Shown piece by piece: positions 62,529 to 64,000 of a stretch of 64,000 bases of DNA (its first letter is position 1; the number at the start of each line of letters is the position of its first letter). Source of the stretch: Kibdelosporangium banguiense (GTDB lineage Bacteria; Actinomycetota; Actinomycetes; Mycobacteriales; Pseudonocardiaceae); the NCBI RefSeq assembly GCF_017876405.1, contig NZ_JAGINW010000001.1, forward strand, positions 4,167,203 to 4,231,202, read 5' to 3'. Below the pieces are notes generated by a model. The model was not told where the DNA came from. It was given only the letters and a program-made list of their open reading frames with translations, and did no database searches. The position numbers and the translations under genes were made by a program.

Positions 62529-64000
62529 ATGACCAGCGCTACATCGCGACCCGCCGCGAAACCCGGGGCGCCAGGACCATCCCCGGCCAACCGTCCGAAA
62601 CCAGCGCCGCCCTCCGGTGCCCCGGTGCGTGTCACCGGCGCCCAGTCGCTGGTCCGTTCGCTCGAGGCAGTCGGTTGCGAGGTGGTCTTCGGCATTCCCG
62701 GGGGAACCATCCTGCCGGCGTACGACCCGCTGCTCGACTCGACCAAGGTGCGTCACGTCCTGGTCCGTCATGAGCAGGGCGCAGGCCACGCGGCCACCGG
62801 ATACGCGCAGGCCACGGGCAAGGTCGGCGTCTGCATGGCCACCAGTGGCCCGGGCGCGACGAACCTTGTCACCCCCTTGGCCGACGCCAACATGGACTCG
62901 GTCCCGGTCGTGGCCATCACCGGCCAGCAGACCCGGGCCCTGATCGGTACGGACGCCTTCCAGGAGGCGGACATCTGCGGCATCACGCTGCCGATCACCA
63001 AGCACAACTTCCTCGTCACCGATCCGGCGGAGATCCCGCGGACGATCGCCGAGGCGTTCCACCTCGCCGCCACCGGCCGACCCGGCCCGGTGCTGGTGGA
63101 CATCCCCAAGGACGTGCTGCAGGAGACCACCTCCTTCTCCTGGCCGCCCGAGATCCACCTGCCTGGCTACCGGCCGACGACCCGGCCGCACGGCAAGCAG
63201 GTGCGCGAGGCCGCGAAGCTGATCGCGGCGGCCCGCCGTCCGGTGCTCTACGTCGGTGGCGGCGTGATCAAGGCACAGGCCTCGGCCGAGCTGCTCAGGC
63301 TGGCCGAGCTGACCAACATCCCGGTGGTCACCACGCTGATGGCGCGGGGTGCGTTCCCGGACTCGCACCCGCAGCACCTCGGCATGCCCGGTATGCACGG
63401 ATCGGTGGCGGCAGTGGGCTGCCTGCAGCGATCCGACCTGATCATCGCGCTCGGCGCCCGGTTCGACGACCGGGTGACGGGCAAGCTCGAGTCGTTCGCG
63501 CCGGACGCCTCGATCGTGCACGCGGACATCGACCCGGCGGAGATCTCCAAGAACCGCAAGGCCGACGTGCCGATCGTCGGGGACTGCAAGGAGATCATCA
63601 CCGAGCTGATCACCGCGGTGCAGGCCGAGCTGGAGCGCGCCAAGGCCGACCTGACGCCGTGGTGGGCGCAGGTCAACAGCTGGCGCGAGACGTTCCCGGC
63701 CGGGTACGAGTGGCCCTCGGACGGCACGTTGTCGCCGCAGTACGTCATCGAGCGGATCGGCCAGCTCGTCGGCCCGGACGCGATCTACACCGCGGGTGTC
63801 GGCCAGCACCAGATGTGGGCCGCGCAGTTCGTGAAGTACGAGAAGCCGATGAGCTGGATCAACTCCGGTGGCCTCGGCACGATGGGCTTCGCCGTGCCCG
63901 CCGCGATGGGCGCCAAGTTCGGCATGCCGGACAAGGAAGTCTGGGCCATCGACGGCGACGGCTGCTTCCAGATGACCAACCAGGAGCTGGCGACCTGCGC
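62529..64000 (+). CDS. ilvB: Acetolactate synthase large subunit (cut by the window end)
   Basis: The open frame from ATG 62529 runs to the last base, giving 490 codons of the usual roughly 620. A Pro/Ala-rich N-terminal extension (about 1-35) precedes the ThDP pyrimidine domain, with catalytic Glu in [14 protein letters not shown]. The central FAD domain contains [13 protein letters not shown]. The ThDP diphosphate motif begins at [11 protein letters not shown] near the end. It condenses pyruvate with pyruvate or 2-oxobutyrate, the first common step of branched-chain amino acid synthesis. Confidence 0.97.
   Translation, partial: MTSATSRPAAKPGAPGPSPANRPKPAPPSGAPVRVTGAQSLVRSLEAVGCEVVFGIPGGTILPAYDPLLDSTKVRHVLVRHEQGAGHAATGYAQATGKVGVCMATSGPGATNLVTPLADANMDSVPVVAITGQQTRALIGTDAFQEADICGITLPITKHNFLVTDPAEIPRTIAEAFHLAATGRPGPVLVDIPKDVLQETTSFSWPPEIHLPGYRPTTRPHGKQVREAAKLIAAARRPVLYVGGGVIKAQASAELLRLAELTNIPVVTTLMARGAFPDSHPQHLGMPGMHGSVAAVGCLQRSDLIIALGARFDDRVTGKLESFAPDASIVHADIDPAEISKNRKADVPIVGDCKEIITELITAVQAELERAKADLTPWWAQVNSWRETFPAGYEWPSDGTLSPQYVIERIGQLVGPDAIYTAGVGQHQMWAAQFVKYEKPMSWINSGGLGTMGFAVPAAMGAKFGMPDKEVWAIDGDGCFQMTNQELATC

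Overview
The window is high-GC, densely coded DNA with many GTG starts, TTG starts and ATGA-type stop/start overlaps. The gene content is that of a filamentous actinobacterium, most likely of the order Pseudonocardiales; the genus cannot be fixed from the sequence alone. The strongest evidence is a chromosomal housekeeping backbone with the same gene families as the Mycobacterium tuberculosis Rv3015c-Rv3003c segment: a MetE-C-like protein, ligA, an ACT-domain protein, gatC-gatA-gatB, an LppZ-like lipoprotein, a DoxX protein, a CFP6-like PH-domain protein and ilvB. Accessory blocks break up this backbone. No rRNA, tRNA, CRISPR array, transposase or integrase was recognised.

Layout. 1-6.5 kb: secreted redox lipoprotein, GH15 glucodextranase/glucoamylase, GH20 hexosaminidase and a LacI regulator with a perfect operator. 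6.7-12.9 kb: GAP/Sap-type membrane protein, amidase, membrane protein, threonine/serine dehydratase-like enzyme, MetE-C-like protein and a GH26 mannanase-like lipoprotein. 13.0-19.6 kb: a compact siphophage-type tail cluster (terminator, tube, G/GT chaperones with a -1 frameshift, short tape measure, Dit, probable tip protein, hub, small coiled-coil protein) with no head, packaging, integration or lysis genes. 19.6-24.8 kb: sdhCAB with one extra 3' gene, a divergent LysR regulator and a GNAT gene. 24.9-34.0 kb: a sugar locus (DeoR, GH4, PfkB kinase, binding protein, two permeases, PIG-L deacetylase) without its own ABC ATPase. 34.1-39.3 kb: Cys-rich protein, DUF5829-like secreted protein, LysR, ligA and a coupled upstream gene. 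39.5-47.2 kb: an acyl-CoA metabolism cluster (three SDRs, enoyl-CoA hydratase, MaoC, APH-like, acyl-CoA dehydrogenase, two TetRs) sharing three copies of one operator-like motif. 47.3-52.5 kb: DUF1080 protein, ACT protein and gatC-gatA-small membrane protein-gatB, closed by a strong terminator. 52.6-64 kb: DHA2 exporter/TetR pair, LppZ-like lipoprotein, hydrolase, two D-2-hydroxyacid dehydrogenases, DoxX, ilvD, PH-domain protein and ilvB (cut by the window end) behind a leader-peptide attenuator.

The strongest candidate for an undescribed system is the headless tail cluster at 13.0-19.6 kb. It keeps the translational frameshift needed for tail assembly but has no capsid genes, which suggests a domesticated non-contractile tail-like particle. 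Secondary signals are the ilvB leader with an apparently leaderless leader peptide, the twin DnaA boxes inside an inverted repeat at 58.8 kb, and the enoyl-CoA hydratase gene bracketed by a direct repeat of its own operator region.

All intergenic gaps are shorter than 300 bases; those with visible structure are listed as features.
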